Shown: positions 37,477 through 46,380 of the stretch, piece after piece | Layout of the letters: each line of letters starts with the position of its first letter | Numbering within the stretch: position 1 is the stretch's first letter | Translations under genes and position numbers: made by a program | Notes under the pieces: generated by a model | Told to the model about the DNA's origin: nothing | Seen by the model: only the letters and a program-made list of their open reading frames with translations | Databases searched by the model: none | Source of the DNA: Daejeonella rubra | Lineage (GTDB): Bacteria; Bacteroidota; Bacteroidia; Sphingobacteriales; Sphingobacteriaceae | Assembly (NCBI RefSeq): GCF_900103545.1 | Contig: NZ_FNHH01000002.1 | Span: forward strand, 1-64,000 | Direction: 5' to 3' | Length of the DNA stretch: 64,000 nucleotides

Positions 37477-38348
37477 GAAGGCCGCTCCTGATATTTTATA
37501 GTCTGATCATTTACACTGTACTTCAGGTAATTTGGTGGGGCAGACTATTGTTGTCTGCAAAACCGGATAGTTTGGGGATGATATTGGGAGAAAGTGCTGT
37601 ATTTATATTCATTTTTCTTGTCGGCGCCTATTATATGCATAAGGCAATTAATGGTGAAAGGAAATTACATAATCAACAGAGGAATTTTTTACTTTCGGTT
37701 ACACATGAGTTGAAATCACCTCTTGCATCTATAAAATTGTATCTGGAGACCATCCTGAAAAGAGACCTGGAACCTGCACAACAGAAATCATTCCTTAAAA
37801 ATTCCTTAAAGGATATTGAGCGACTGGATGATCTGGTTGAGAACATGCTTATAGCGACAAAGATTGAGAGTAAGTCATACACCTTTCCAAAAGAGCAGTT
37901 TAATTTCTCTCAGCTTGTAAATTCAGTTGCCGGACGACTTCAATTACATACCTGTAGTTCACAGGTTATCAAAACCTCGGTTCAACCCTTTATATTTCTG
38001 AATGGAGACAAATTCGCATTAACTTCAGTGGTTACAAACCTGATCGAAAATGCCGTAAAATATTCTCCTCCATGCGCAGAAATTAAAGTAAGTCTGAAGC
38101 AAAAAGGTGGTCAGATCTACTTTATTGTTGCCGATTCCGGTATTGGTATTAATGATCAGGAAAAATCACGTATTTTTGAAAAGTTTTATAGAGTTGGGAG
38201 TGAAGAGACACGTAAAACTAAGGGAACAGGTTTAGGCTTGTTCATAGTAAAACAGGTTCTTGATAAGCATCAGGCCATTATTAAAGTTAGAAACAACAAT
38301 CCTTCGGGAACTATTTTCGAAGTAATATTCAACGCAAATGCCAATTAA
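37473..38348 (+). CDS. Sensor histidine kinase within haem operon
   Basis: 291 aa. Two N-terminal membrane helices (about 4-27 and 36-58) with only a short loop between them, so no periplasmic sensor domain; it may sense within the membrane or be inside a complex. HisKA motif FLLSVTHELKSPLASIKLYL with phospho-acceptor H78, then HATPase with N box NLIENAVKYSPP, G1 IVADSGIGI and G2 KGTGLGLFIV. It overlaps hemL at its start and the response-regulator gene by 11 nt at its end, so it is translated together with both. The signal is unknown; its position suggests haem, porphyrin or iron status. Confidence 0.93.
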   Translation: MRRPLLIFYSLIIYTVLQVIWWGRLLLSAKPDSLGMILGESAVFIFIFLVGAYYMHKAINGERKLHNQQRNFLLSVTHELKSPLASIKLYLETILKRDLEPAQQKSFLKNSLKDIERLDDLVENMLIATKIESKSYTFPKEQFNFSQLVNSVAGRLQLHTCSSQVIKTSVQPFIFLNGDKFALTSVVTNLIENAVKYSPPCAEIKVSLKQKGGQIYFIVADSGIGINDQEKSRIFEKFYRVGSEETRKTKGTGLGLFIVKQVLDKHQAIIKVRNNNPSGTIFEVIFNANAN

Positions 38349-39042
38349 ACAAAGAATTCTACTGGTAGAAGACGAAGAACATCTTCTGGAAGCTATCAAA
38401 TTAAATCTGGAACTGGAAGGATACAAAGTTTCAACAGCAACAGATGGGAAAAAAGCATTAAAAGTTTTCAAAGAAGAACGTTTTAATCTGGTGATCCTTG
38501 ATGTGATGTTACCTGAGATCGATGGATTCCAGGTGGCAGAAACAATAAGACTTGAGAATTCAGAGGTTCCGATCATGTTTTTGACTGCCAAAAACACGAG
38601 TGAAGATCGTGTGATGGGTTTGAAAAAAGGTGCTGATGATTACCTGGTAAAGCCATTTAATCTGGAAGAATTGATCTTAAGGGTTGCAAATCTTGTTCGC
38701 CGTAGTCTTAAAGGGGATCAGTTGAAGGAATTGAATTCCTATAAGATTGGTGATAAAACGATCTACTTCAACTCTTTCGAATTGAAGAGTGACGACGGTA
38801 CCGTCACTCCGCTAACGAAGAAGGAGACCATGTTATTAAAACTTTTGATCGAGCGTCGTAATGAGGCGGTTTCAAGAGAGCAAATTCTTGAGACGGTCTG
38901 GAATTATGATGTATACCCATCAACAAGAACCATTGACAATTTTATTCTGACTTTCCGTAAATATTTTGAGCCTGATCAGAAAAATCCGACTTATTTTCAT
39001 TCAATCCGTGGGGTTGGGTATAAATTTATTGATAATCACTAA
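38338..39042 (+). CDS. OmpR-family response regulator within haem operon
   Basis: 234 aa. Receiver domain with acidic pair EDEE near residue 11, phospho-acceptor D55 in VILDVMLPEIDG and K in DYLVKPF; then a winged-helix DNA-binding domain with TPLTKKETMLLKLLI and the recognition region TRTIDNFILTFRKYFE, ending in YFHSIRGVGYKF. It overlaps the kinase gene by 11 nt, so kinase and regulator are a cognate pair. A plausible target is the tandem GTGT/ACAC site upstream of hemA, which would make the operon autoregulated; this is not shown. Confidence 0.94.
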   Translation: MPIKQRILLVEDEEHLLEAIKLNLELEGYKVSTATDGKKALKVFKEERFNLVILDVMLPEIDGFQVAETIRLENSEVPIMFLTAKNTSEDRVMGLKKGADDYLVKPFNLEELILRVANLVRRSLKGDQLKELNSYKIGDKTIYFNSFELKSDDGTVTPLTKKETMLLKLLIERRNEAVSREQILETVWNYDVYPSTRTIDNFILTFRKYFEPDQKNPTYFHSIRGVGYKFIDNH

Positions 39043-39044
39043 AA

Positions 39045-39560
39045 ATGTTAACTAAAAAGGCCCGCCTATGGGTTATTGGAATTGCAGTGCTCCTGCTTGC
39101 ATGGACTATCAGTCAGCAGGTTTATGAAATAACGGCAGTTGTTGGTATCGGTATAGCCCTGTTGATCTGGGGCTATTTTCGTGAAGGTACTGTGGTTATG
39201 GCAGCCAGAGAATTTCATGCTAAGAACTACGTGGAAGCAGAAACCCTGCTAAAGGAGATTGAAGATCCTGATCGTTTGGGCAAACATAGGCGTGGGTTCT
39301 ATGAGTTTATTTATGGGAATCTGGAACTTCACAGGCAAAATTATGACGAAGCTGAAAAGCATTTTCAGATTGCCAGTAAATTCCCTTTACGTAACCAGAA
39401 TGATAAAGCAATCGTGTTGGTACATCTGGCAAATATTAACTTGCGTAAAAAGGATGTTGAACGAGCCAGAGTATACGTAGAAATGGCCAGGGCTTATAAA
39501 ATATCATCAAGAGTAAAAGATATTATTCAAAAGATCGAATCCGAAATTAATAAAGCATAG
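39045..39560 (+). CDS. Membrane protein with TPR-like repeats
   Basis: 171 aa. Two adjacent membrane helices at about residues 8-24 and 28-45 (LWVIGIAVLLLAWTI; VVGIGIALLIWGY) are followed by a soluble region with TPR-like helical pairs (YVEAETLLKEIEDPDR, YDEAEKHFQIASKF, ARVYVEMARAYKI). No enzymatic motif. It sits between the response regulator (2 nt gap) and hemE (stop-start overlap), so it is part of the haem operon. Similar small TPR membrane proteins may act as scaffolds; its role is unknown. Confidence 0.8.
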   Translation: MLTKKARLWVIGIAVLLLAWTISQQVYEITAVVGIGIALLIWGYFREGTVVMAAREFHAKNYVEAETLLKEIEDPDRLGKHRRGFYEFIYGNLELHRQNYDEAEKHFQIASKFPLRNQNDKAIVLVHLANINLRKKDVERARVYVEMARAYKISSRVKDIIQKIESEINKA

Positions 39561-40600
39561 TGAGCGAGAAGAACATACAAGATAGCCTCTTTTTAAGGGC
39601 CGCATTTTCAAAAAGTACAGAGCGTCCTCCGGTATGGATGATGCGCCAGGCCGGTCGGTTTATGCCCGAGTACTGGGAGATAAAGAATAAATACTCCTTT
39701 CTGGAGATGTGTAAAACCCCGGAGATCGCAGCAGATGTGACCATGCTCCCTGTCAATCTTTTAGGGATCGATGCTGCAATTCTCTTTTCCGACATTCTCG
39801 TTACTGGAGAGGCAATGGGTGGTGATCTGAGTTTTACTCAGGGTGTAGGGCCAAAATTTGCAAATCCTGTTCGTACTCAGGCAGATGTAGATAAACTCCT
39901 CACAGAAGTAGATGATAAGCTTCAGTATGTAGCAGATGCGATAAAAGTAATTCAGCAAAGGTTAAATGGAAGTATTCCTCTGATCGGTTTTGCTGGTGCT
40001 CCTTTTACTGTGATGAGCTACCTTGTGGAAGGCGGATCTTCCAAAGATTTTAAACTTACTAAACTTCTTATTCATAACCATCCTGAGCTGGCTCATCAGC
40101 TGCTTGCAAAGATCGCGAAGGTGACTATTGATTATTTAAACCTCCAGATCAATGCCGGTGTCAATGCGCTTCAGCTATTTGATAGCTGGGCTCTTGCATT
40201 GTCATGGGATGACTATAAAGAATTCTCTCACAGTTACAATACAGAAATAATTTCAAAGCTGAACAGAAAGGACATTCCAATCATTTCTTTCTGTAAAGGC
40301 AGCTCTGTTTTTGCACCACTGATGGCAGAATCAAAGCCTGATGTGATCTCTGTCGACTGGAATGCAGATTTGCTCGACATAAAAAAGAAACTTCCTGCTG
40401 GTATTGCTGTCCAGGGTAACCTGGATCCGCATATTCTATATGCAGATAAGAAAGTAATTAAGGAAAGAATACATCGCTTATTCGAACGTATGCGTGGAGA
40501 AGATGGCTTTATTTTCAATCTGGGCCATGGCATTATGCCGGATATTCCTTTTGATAATGTAAAATATGCAGTGGAGTTAATGAAGGAATTCAGATACTGA
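39560..40600 (+). CDS. hemE: Uroporphyrinogen decarboxylase
   Basis: 346 aa, full length. It decarboxylates uroporphyrinogen III to coproporphyrinogen III. The N-terminal RPPVWMMRQAGRFMPEY motif, AAILFSDILV, IPLIGFAGAPFTVMSYLVEG, LQLFDSWA and VQGNLDPHIL, GHGIMPDIP are diagnostic. The start is GTG at 39560, overlapping the TAG stop of the preceding TPR gene, consistent with translational coupling. Confidence 0.95.
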   Translation: MSEKNIQDSLFLRAAFSKSTERPPVWMMRQAGRFMPEYWEIKNKYSFLEMCKTPEIAADVTMLPVNLLGIDAAILFSDILVTGEAMGGDLSFTQGVGPKFANPVRTQADVDKLLTEVDDKLQYVADAIKVIQQRLNGSIPLIGFAGAPFTVMSYLVEGGSSKDFKLTKLLIHNHPELAHQLLAKIAKVTIDYLNLQINAGVNALQLFDSWALALSWDDYKEFSHSYNTEIISKLNRKDIPIISFCKGSSVFAPLMAESKPDVISVDWNADLLDIKKKLPAGIAVQGNLDPHILYADKKVIKERIHRLFERMRGEDGFIFNLGHGIMPDIPFDNVKYAVELMKEFRY

Positions 40601-40652
40601 TCAACGTCAAAAATAAAAAAGTAAAAGCATTCAGCTTTTTGACCAGCAAATT

Positions 40653-41192
40653 ATGACCTATTTATATTTAAAGGCAATTCATATCATATTTGTTGTAAGC
40701 TGGATGGCCGGGCTGTTTTATATCGTTCGTCTGTTCATCTACCATGTGGAAGCTAATGATCGCCCTGAGTCAGAGAGAATAACTCTTCAACGACAGTTTG
40801 AGATCATGCAGCATAAGCTCTGGTATATAATCACAACGCCTGCAATGGCCATTTCTTTCCTGGCTGGTATTGCAATGATATGGGTTAATCCCAGTTTGTT
40901 AAGTATGAACTGGATGCTGGTAAAACTGGCATTTGTATTTGGCCTCTTGATCTATCACTTCATGTGTCAGAGCATCATGAACAAGTTGAAGCATGGTGTT
41001 TTTACCTGGTCATCTACTCAATTGCGGCTCTGGAATGAACTTGCAACAATTTTTCTGGTAGCCATTGTATTTACCGTGATCCTTAAAAGTGCTGTCGATT
41101 GGATCTATGGATTAACAGGGCTTATTGTATTCAGTACTGTGATCATGTCTGCTGTCAAGATCTATAAGTATTATCGTTTAAAAGGGAAATAA
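40653..41192 (+). CDS. hemJ: Protoporphyrinogen oxidase, HemJ type
   Basis: 179 aa. Integral membrane protein with four helices. The pattern YLKAIHIIFVVSWMAGLFYI, RLFIYHVEA, MQHKLWYIITTPAM, WMLVKLAFVFGLLIYHFMCQ matches HemJ, which oxidises protoporphyrinogen IX. The conserved His in the first helix and the Lys/His residues of the later helices are present. It closes the haem operon. Coproporphyrinogen oxidase and ferrochelatase are not in this window. Confidence 0.9.
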   Translation: MTYLYLKAIHIIFVVSWMAGLFYIVRLFIYHVEANDRPESERITLQRQFEIMQHKLWYIITTPAMAISFLAGIAMIWVNPSLLSMNWMLVKLAFVFGLLIYHFMCQSIMNKLKHGVFTWSSTQLRLWNELATIFLVAIVFTVILKSAVDWIYGLTGLIVFSTVIMSAVKIYKYYRLKGK

Positions 41193-41278
41193 AATTAAAA
41201 GCCTGCAGGATTGGGGATATTCCTGATCTATATTCATCATTAAAACCTGAGATCATCATTAATGACTGATAATTTTCA

Positions 41279-42418
41279 ATGAAGAAATACCTGATTTTTT
41301 TATTCTTCCTAAGCAATTTTAATGATTCGGTTGCTCAGATATCTACTGATAGTTTAGAATACCGCATCCGTCCTGACAGTCTGAAAACAGGTGAACTTCA
41401 TTTAAGTGTTCAGAGTTTCAATTTTATGCGGAACTATGAATACTTCAATAAAATTCAGGACGGTTATACCCTTTTCGGAACCCAGTTAGAGCCTCAGCTG
41501 GTTTATTATGCGCATCCCAGGCTTGCGGTAACAGCAGGAGTACACTTGCAAAAAGATTTCGGAGCTAAGGGCATATATAGAACACTTCCCCTCTTCAGTA
41601 TTAAATATCAAAATGGACATACTACCCTTATCAATGGAGTTTTGGAAGGGAATATCCATCACCGTATGGCGGAGCCACTGTTTGATTTTGAGAAAAGGAT
41701 CACCGAGCCTGTTGAATATGGTACGCAGTTCATAATCAATAAGAATTCTTTATTCCTGGATGCATTTATCAATTGGAAGCGGATGATCTATAAGCCGTCT
41801 CCTGTACAGGAGCAGATTTTGGGAGGACTATCAGCAGATTTCAGACTGATCAGGAACTCAAAGATCGATCTTTCTATTCCGCTTCAATTAACGGTCTTTC
41901 ATCAGGGCGGTCAGATAGATATTACACCTGAACCTTTGCAAACGCTGGTTAATACGGCTTTGGGTTTTAAATTGAAGATTCCACTAACAGGGTTTGTAAA
42001 TGCTGTCAGATCGGAAAACTATCTGATGGGCTTTAATGATTTTTCATTCACAGATGTACAAGCTTTTTCTAAAGGACATGGTTGGTATCTTAATACAGGA
42101 ATTGATACGCATTACGGTTCATTAATTGGAACTTACTGGAATGGTATGTCTTTTATTTCATCTAACGGGATGCCCTTGTATCAGAGCGTATCTCAACACA
42201 TTGACCATGCCGGATTTACAGAAAAGAACAGAAAATTGATCATGCTCCGTTATTCCTACCAGAAGCAACTTATTCCAAATCTTTATCTTGATTTCCGGTT
42301 CGAGCCTTTTATGGATATGGGCAGACCCGCAGGAACCAGGAAAATAGAATTTTCAAATTCCTCTTTTCTGGTTTACAAACAATCGTTCAGACTTCTCAAG
42401 TCTAAAGCAGAAAGATAG
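41279..42418 (+). CDS. Exported beta-barrel-like outer-membrane protein
   Basis: 379 aa. Signal peptide about residues 1-20 (LIFLFFLSNFNDSVAQ). The mature part alternates aromatic and polar residues in strand-like segments with Gly and Tyr/Phe ends, as in an outer-membrane barrel. No domain is recognised. It is 86 nt after hemJ on the same strand, so it may be read through from the haem operon or have its own promoter. Its 3' end overlaps the convergent DUF1304 gene by 17 nt. Confidence 0.7.
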   Translation: MKKYLIFLFFLSNFNDSVAQISTDSLEYRIRPDSLKTGELHLSVQSFNFMRNYEYFNKIQDGYTLFGTQLEPQLVYYAHPRLAVTAGVHLQKDFGAKGIYRTLPLFSIKYQNGHTTLINGVLEGNIHHRMAEPLFDFEKRITEPVEYGTQFIINKNSLFLDAFINWKRMIYKPSPVQEQILGGLSADFRLIRNSKIDLSIPLQLTVFHQGGQIDITPEPLQTLVNTALGFKLKIPLTGFVNAVRSENYLMGFNDFSFTDVQAFSKGHGWYLNTGIDTHYGSLIGTYWNGMSFISSNGMPLYQSVSQHIDHAGFTEKNRKLIMLRYSYQKQLIPNLYLDFRFEPFMDMGRPAGTRKIEFSNSSFLVYKQSFRLLKSKAER

Positions 42419-42764
42419 CAGTAAGTGCTAAAGTTGCAGGTAAAGCCTGTACATACAGAATTGATTTTTGAACAGAAATTGCGCCATATACTCCGGCTGT
42501 GATCACACAGGCTAAAAAGAATGTTGCAACATGCTGTGACCATGTATTGTCTTCAATTATAAGCGACCAGATCAGTCCGGCAGCCAGAAATCCGTTATAT
42601 AATCCCTGATTTGCAGCCATCGACTTTGTTTTTTCAAACATATCTGCCGGCATAGATTTGAAAGTTCTCCTTCCTGCAGTTGTCCAGGCAAACATTTCAA
42701 GCCAGAGAATGTAAAGATGCTCCAGAGCAACAATAACGATCAGTATTTTCGAAATAATATGCAT
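42402..42764 (-). CDS. DUF1304 family membrane protein
   Basis: 120 aa, four membrane helices. The N-terminal IVIVALEHLYILWLEMFAW and AANQGLYNGFLAAGLIWSL patterns mark DUF1304, a small membrane family of unknown function in which the ALEH and NQGLYNG motifs are conserved. It overlaps the convergent upstream-strand gene by 17 nt at its 3' end. It starts 22 nt after the cbpM stop, so it may be the third gene of a leftward cbpA-cbpM-DUF1304 unit. Confidence 0.85.
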   Translation of the reverse strand: MHIISKILIVIVALEHLYILWLEMFAWTTAGRRTFKSMPADMFEKTKSMAANQGLYNGFLAAGLIWSLIIEDNTWSQHVATFFLACVITAGVYGAISVQKSILYVQALPATLALTAIFLL

Positions 42765-42786
42765 ACTTTGTTATTGAAAATATAAA

Positions 42787-43086
42787 TTAATCAATGTCTT
42801 CATAAAGTCTTAGTCTATTCTTAAGTTGTATCACTTCCTGCTGAAGCAGATCTACCCGCTGTAACATGTGATCAATGGTATCTATTCCTTCAAGGTTAAT
42901 TTCCAACTCCCTGTGAATTCGCAGTATTCGCTCCAGTTTTTCGATCTGTTCGGAGGGAATATAATCGATCTGTTCAAGTGTAATCGTTTCAACCAGTCCA
43001 TACTCCTTTAAATGAAGGATAAATGAGTGCCCAATATTATGGTAAACACAAAACTCATGGGCAGAAATTAAGTTTTCCTCTGTCAT
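42787..43086 (-). CDS. cbpM: CbpM-like chaperone modulator
   Basis: 99 aa, MerR-like helical protein of the CbpM type, which binds CbpA and blocks its co-chaperone activity and DNA binding. Features: SAHEFCVYHNIGHSFILHLK followed by EQIEKLERILRIHRELEINL and a C-terminal helix LLQQEVIQLKNRLRLYED. Starts 4 nt downstream of cbpA, the invariant arrangement of the pair. Confidence 0.88.
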   Translation of the reverse strand: MTEENLISAHEFCVYHNIGHSFILHLKEYGLVETITLEQIDYIPSEQIEKLERILRIHRELEINLEGIDTIDHMLQRVDLLQQEVIQLKNRLRLYEDID

Positions 43087-43090
43087 GGCC

Positions 43091-43984
43091 TTATTTTCTA
43101 AGTTGAGATAATTCTATGAATAGCTCTTTTTCTTTTTCACTTAAGTCTGTTGGGATGATTACTGAATAAGTTATAAAAAGGTCGCCAAACTGACTTTCAT
43201 TTTTATAAACGGGGAATCCTTTTCCTTTTAGTTTAACCTTGGAGCCATTCTGGGTTCCCGGTTTTACCTGAAGTTTTACCTTTCCGCTAAGGGTGTCAAT
43301 CTGAATTTCACCCCCTAATATTGCGGTGTAAAGATCGATCTCAGTATTTTTAAACAGATCATTTCCAACCCGTTTAAATTCAGGATCATTGGCAATGGAG
43401 AATGAAATAAAAAGATCTCCGCTTGGCCCTCCGTTTATACCGGCTGCCCCATGTCCTTTAATTTTAATTGTCTGACCATTTTCTATTCCTGCCGGGATTG
43501 TCAGACGAATATTTTTGCCATTTACTGTAATTGTTTGTTTTTGGGTGGTGTAAACGTCTCGTAAGCTAAGACGAAGTTCGGCATTGAAATCCTGTCCTTT
43601 AAAACTGCTCTGTCTGCTTTGCCTGCCCGATCCTCCAAACATAGAACTGAAGAAATCTGAAAAATCACTTTCACCGAAGTTCCCGGAGTAAGTCTGCTGA
43701 CCTCCGGAAGGTCTGCCTGCACCAGGTCCTCTTTGTCCCGCAGCTTCATACTGATCAGCATGCTTCCAGTCTTTGCCATACTGGTCGTATTTTTTTCTTT
43801 TTGCAGGATCGCTTAGAACTTCATTTGCCTCATTGATCTCCTGAAATTTTTTCTGTGCATCCTTGTCATTGGGATTTACATCGGGGTGAAATTTCCTTGC
43901 CTGTTTACGATAGGCATTCTTAACCTCTTTTTCAGTAGCATTTTTGCCAATACCTAATATCTGATAGTAATCTACAAATGCCAT
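43091..43984 (-). CDS. cbpA: DnaJ-like co-chaperone CbpA
   Basis: 297 aa. N-terminal J domain with YYQILGIGKNATEKEVKNAY and the HPD motif in RKFHPDVNPNDK near residue 33; a Gly/Ser/Gln-rich linker (about 75-130); two C-terminal substrate-binding domains (LRLSLRDVYTTQKQTITVNG, LTIPAGIENGQTIKIKGHG). There is no zinc-finger region, which distinguishes CbpA from DnaJ. It stimulates DnaK. Forms an operon with cbpM. Confidence 0.94.
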   Translation of the reverse strand: MAFVDYYQILGIGKNATEKEVKNAYRKQARKFHPDVNPNDKDAQKKFQEINEANEVLSDPAKRKKYDQYGKDWKHADQYEAAGQRGPGAGRPSGGQQTYSGNFGESDFSDFFSSMFGGSGRQSRQSSFKGQDFNAELRLSLRDVYTTQKQTITVNGKNIRLTIPAGIENGQTIKIKGHGAAGINGGPSGDLFISFSIANDPEFKRVGNDLFKNTEIDLYTAILGGEIQIDTLSGKVKLQVKPGTQNGSKVKLKGKGFPVYKNESQFGDLFITYSVIIPTDLSEKEKELFIELSQLRK

Positions 43985-44149
43985 GAATTAAAAATTAATT
44001 TGTAAGGTGAAATGATTCATTTCACACTGAAGAATTGAATTATACTAATTTAATTAAAAGTTCGGCTAATTCAGTCGTATTGCTTTCAGAATTTTTTTTT
44101 CTTGCCGTGCAACTAATTTATAGTGTTTAGCATCTTACCTTTAAAGCAT

Positions 44150-44719
44150 ATGAATTTGGATCATACATATACGATAGATAGTTTGCTTGAAGGATGCAGA
44201 AGGGGCGATCGAAAAGCTCAGGAAAGCCTTTATAAAACTCTTGCGTCCCGCATGATGGGAGTATGTATGCGCTACGCTAAGGATACTTATGAAGCAGAGG
44301 ATGTATTGCAAATGGGCTTTGTAAAGGTATTTCAAAAAATTTCCGAATTCAGAGGTGAAGGATCCTTTGAGGGATGGATCAGAAGGATCATGGTGAACAC
44401 TGCCATTGAGTCCTACCGGAAAAACCTCAGGAATTTAAATTTAGTGGATATAGATGAGGTATATGACCAGCCACAAAGCACTTTTGATATGAGTGGACTG
44501 GAATTAAAAGATTTGCTTAAGCTGGTACAGCAATTATCAAATGGTTACCGGCTGGTATTTAACATGTATGTGATAGAAGGCTACTCACATAAGGAAATAG
44601 CCACGCAGCTGGGAATAACTGAAGGTGCTTCTAAATCACAGTTATCAAGAGCCAGGGCAATATTAAAGGAAAAAATAATTAAAATGGAGGGCTTAAATTA
44701 TGCATCCCATATCGGATAA
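44150..44719 (+). CDS. ECF-type RNA polymerase sigma factor
   Basis: 189 aa from the ATG at 44150; the frame opens at a GTG at 44123. Region 2 has DTYEAEDVLQMGFVKVFQKI and FRGEGSFEGWIRRIMVNTAI; region 4 has GYRLVFNMYVIEGYSHKEIA then LGITEGASKSQLSRARAILK. These are typical of Bacteroidota ECF sigma factors. The stop overlaps the start of the anti-sigma-like gene by 20 nt. The trio with the outer-membrane protein at 45499 is probably one transcript. Confidence 0.93.
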   Translation: MNLDHTYTIDSLLEGCRRGDRKAQESLYKTLASRMMGVCMRYAKDTYEAEDVLQMGFVKVFQKISEFRGEGSFEGWIRRIMVNTAIESYRKNLRNLNLVDIDEVYDQPQSTFDMSGLELKDLLKLVQQLSNGYRLVFNMYVIEGYSHKEIATQLGITEGASKSQLSRARAILKEKIIKMEGLNYASHIG

Positions 44720-45482
44720 AGAATTGGATAAATTATTTCAGCAGCGTTTTGGAGATTTTGAAGTTGAACCTTCAAATGACGTTTGGGGAAAGATTTCCAA
44801 TAAAATGGATAACAAGAAATCAGGAAGAAGATCTTTTTCACCGTTCTGGATGGCTGCTGCAAGTGTTATTGTGGTGATCTCTGCGGGTCTATGGTTTACC
44901 AGGCCATTAGAAATAGTTAAACTTCAGGGGAATTCTGAAATGGCTGAAGAAAAAGTTGAAAGCTTAGTTCCGCCAACTATAAGTGAGCCCACTGCTGAAC
45001 CTGTTCAGGAAGAACCAATACTTGCTGAGCTTAATCCCGGGCTTACTGAGTTTTCTCCAGAGAAGTCAGTAACAAATGATTTTAAATTAATAGCTGAAGT
45101 TCCACAAGCATTACCTGAAGTGAAACCTGCTGCAGAGCAGCCTCAGATTGTAATAGCTTCAAATCCAGTTAAAAAGCCAATTGCTGCTCAGCAGAAGCAA
45201 GCAGTTAAAGTTCCTGCAAGGTATTCGGGTGATCAGTCACAGCTTGATGTAACCCAACCTGATATGATCGCTAAAGTGGATGTTCAGGAAGAACAAATCA
45301 TAGAGGAAGAGCGTGTAAACACCGGGAGTAAGAAAATAAGAAGTATTGGAAGCCTGGTTAATTTTGTGATTGCCCAAGTTGATAAGCGTGATGATAAATT
45401 GATAGAATTTAAAGATGGTGTTGAGGGCTCTGAAGTTTCAGGAATTAATTTAGGATTGGTTAAAATAAAAAGTAGAAAATAA
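44700..45482 (+). CDS. Anti-sigma-like single-pass membrane protein
   Basis: 260 aa. A cytosolic N-terminus of about 48 residues (ISDKELDKLFQQRFGDFEVE, then WGKISNKMD) is followed by one membrane helix (about 50-68, FWMAAASVIVVISAGLWF) and an extracytoplasmic Pro/Glu/Val-rich stretch. This is the layout of anti-sigma partners of ECF factors in Bacteroidota. It overlaps the sigma gene by 20 nt, which strongly supports a cognate pair. The Pro/Glu-rich region is low complexity and could cross the periplasm. Confidence 0.82.
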   Translation: MHPISDKELDKLFQQRFGDFEVEPSNDVWGKISNKMDNKKSGRRSFSPFWMAAASVIVVISAGLWFTRPLEIVKLQGNSEMAEEKVESLVPPTISEPTAEPVQEEPILAELNPGLTEFSPEKSVTNDFKLIAEVPQALPEVKPAAEQPQIVIASNPVKKPIAAQQKQAVKVPARYSGDQSQLDVTQPDMIAKVDVQEEQIIEEERVNTGSKKIRSIGSLVNFVIAQVDKRDDKLIEFKDGVEGSEVSGINLGLVKIKSRK

Positions 45483-45498
45483 AATAATACAGACAGAA

Positions 45499-46308
45499 AT
45501 GAAACGACTACTAGTTTGTGCTCTATTATGCACATTTGCAGCAGGTGCCTTTGCTCAGGACAAAAAGGATACAGTTCTTGTTATAACAAGAGATACAACC
45601 AATAAGGACAGGAAAAGTGTCACTATAAGCTTTGGTGATAAGGATTCCAACGATGATAGTACCAAAACGGAGGTAAAATCCAAAACTAAATTTTCATTCC
45701 AGTTTATTGCTGCACGCTTTGACCTGGGATTGAGTACCTATACTGATAAGGGTAGTTTCACCCTTAGTGCTGCAAATTCTTACCTGGAACGTGAGACCTG
45801 GAAAAGCAGCAATTTTGGTTTTGAGTTTTTTCAAATGGGTTACCGGTTTAACAGCTATTTTAAAATATATACTGGCGCCGGTCTCGACTGGAATCATATG
45901 CGGCTGAAACAGAATATTACCTTTCAAAAGGATAAGCCGACTCTTACCTATGTTACCGAAGCCGTTGACTTCAAGAAAAACCGCTTCTCCAGCCAGTATC
46001 TTCGTATTCCATTGTCCTTCCAGTTGCGGACTAAAGATGACAAAAATGGAGATAAACTCAATTTTGTCTTCGGTCCTGAAATTGGTTTCCTGTTGAACGG
46101 AAAAATTAAACAGGTGAGCAAAGAAAATGGTAAGGAAAAGTTTAAAGACGATTATAATCTGAATCCATTCAGATACGGAGCATTTGCCAGACTCGGATAT
46201 GGCGGTACAGGGGTTTATGTCAAATACTATGGCAATGATGTTTTTGCGAATGGACAGGGCCCTGAAGATTTTAAAAATCTTTCATTTGGATTAATGTTCG
46301 GATTTTAA
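45499..46308 (+). CDS. Exported outer-membrane beta-barrel protein
   Basis: 269 aa. Signal peptide MKRLLVCALLCTFAAGAFAQ. A Lys/Asp/Thr-rich linker (residues about 20-60) leads to barrel-like strands with alternating aromatic residues and a last strand FKNLSFGLMFGF ending in Phe, the usual C-terminal barrel signal. It follows the sigma/anti-sigma pair by 16 nt and is followed by a strong terminator, so it is the output or sensor partner of that regulatory unit. Confidence 0.75.
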   Translation: MKRLLVCALLCTFAAGAFAQDKKDTVLVITRDTTNKDRKSVTISFGDKDSNDDSTKTEVKSKTKFSFQFIAARFDLGLSTYTDKGSFTLSAANSYLERETWKSSNFGFEFFQMGYRFNSYFKIYTGAGLDWNHMRLKQNITFQKDKPTLTYVTEAVDFKKNRFSSQYLRIPLSFQLRTKDDKNGDKLNFVFGPEIGFLLNGKIKQVSKENGKEKFKDDYNLNPFRYGAFARLGYGGTGVYVKYYGNDVFANGQGPEDFKNLSFGLMFGF

Positions 46309-46328
46309 ATAAGAAAAATAGTGAAGAG

Positions 46329-46365
46329 CCCCGCTTCTGCTGAAATTCAGCAGGCGGGGTTTTTT
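46329..46365 (+). terminator. Intrinsic terminator of sigma/anti-sigma operon
   Basis: GC-rich stem: CCCCGC (46329-46334) with GCGGGG (46354-46359), extended by CTGCTGAA/TTCAGCAG (46337-46344, 46346-46353), followed by TTTTTT (46360-46365). It lies 20 nt past the stop at 46308. It falls inside the open frame that precedes the ABC gene, showing that the longer GTG start of that frame is wrong. Confidence 0.93.
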
Positions 46366-46380
46366 AGTATATTTGAAACT

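Noticed and set aside
46368..46375. TATATTTG as a promoter for the ABC gene, giving a nearly leaderless mRNA
   Set aside because: There is no -33 element at the right distance, as that position lies in the terminator stem; the match may be chance.
46321..46380. GTG start extending the ABC ATPase by 20 residues
   Set aside because: The extension lies on a strong terminator stem and T-run; the ATG at 46381 begins the ABC domain.
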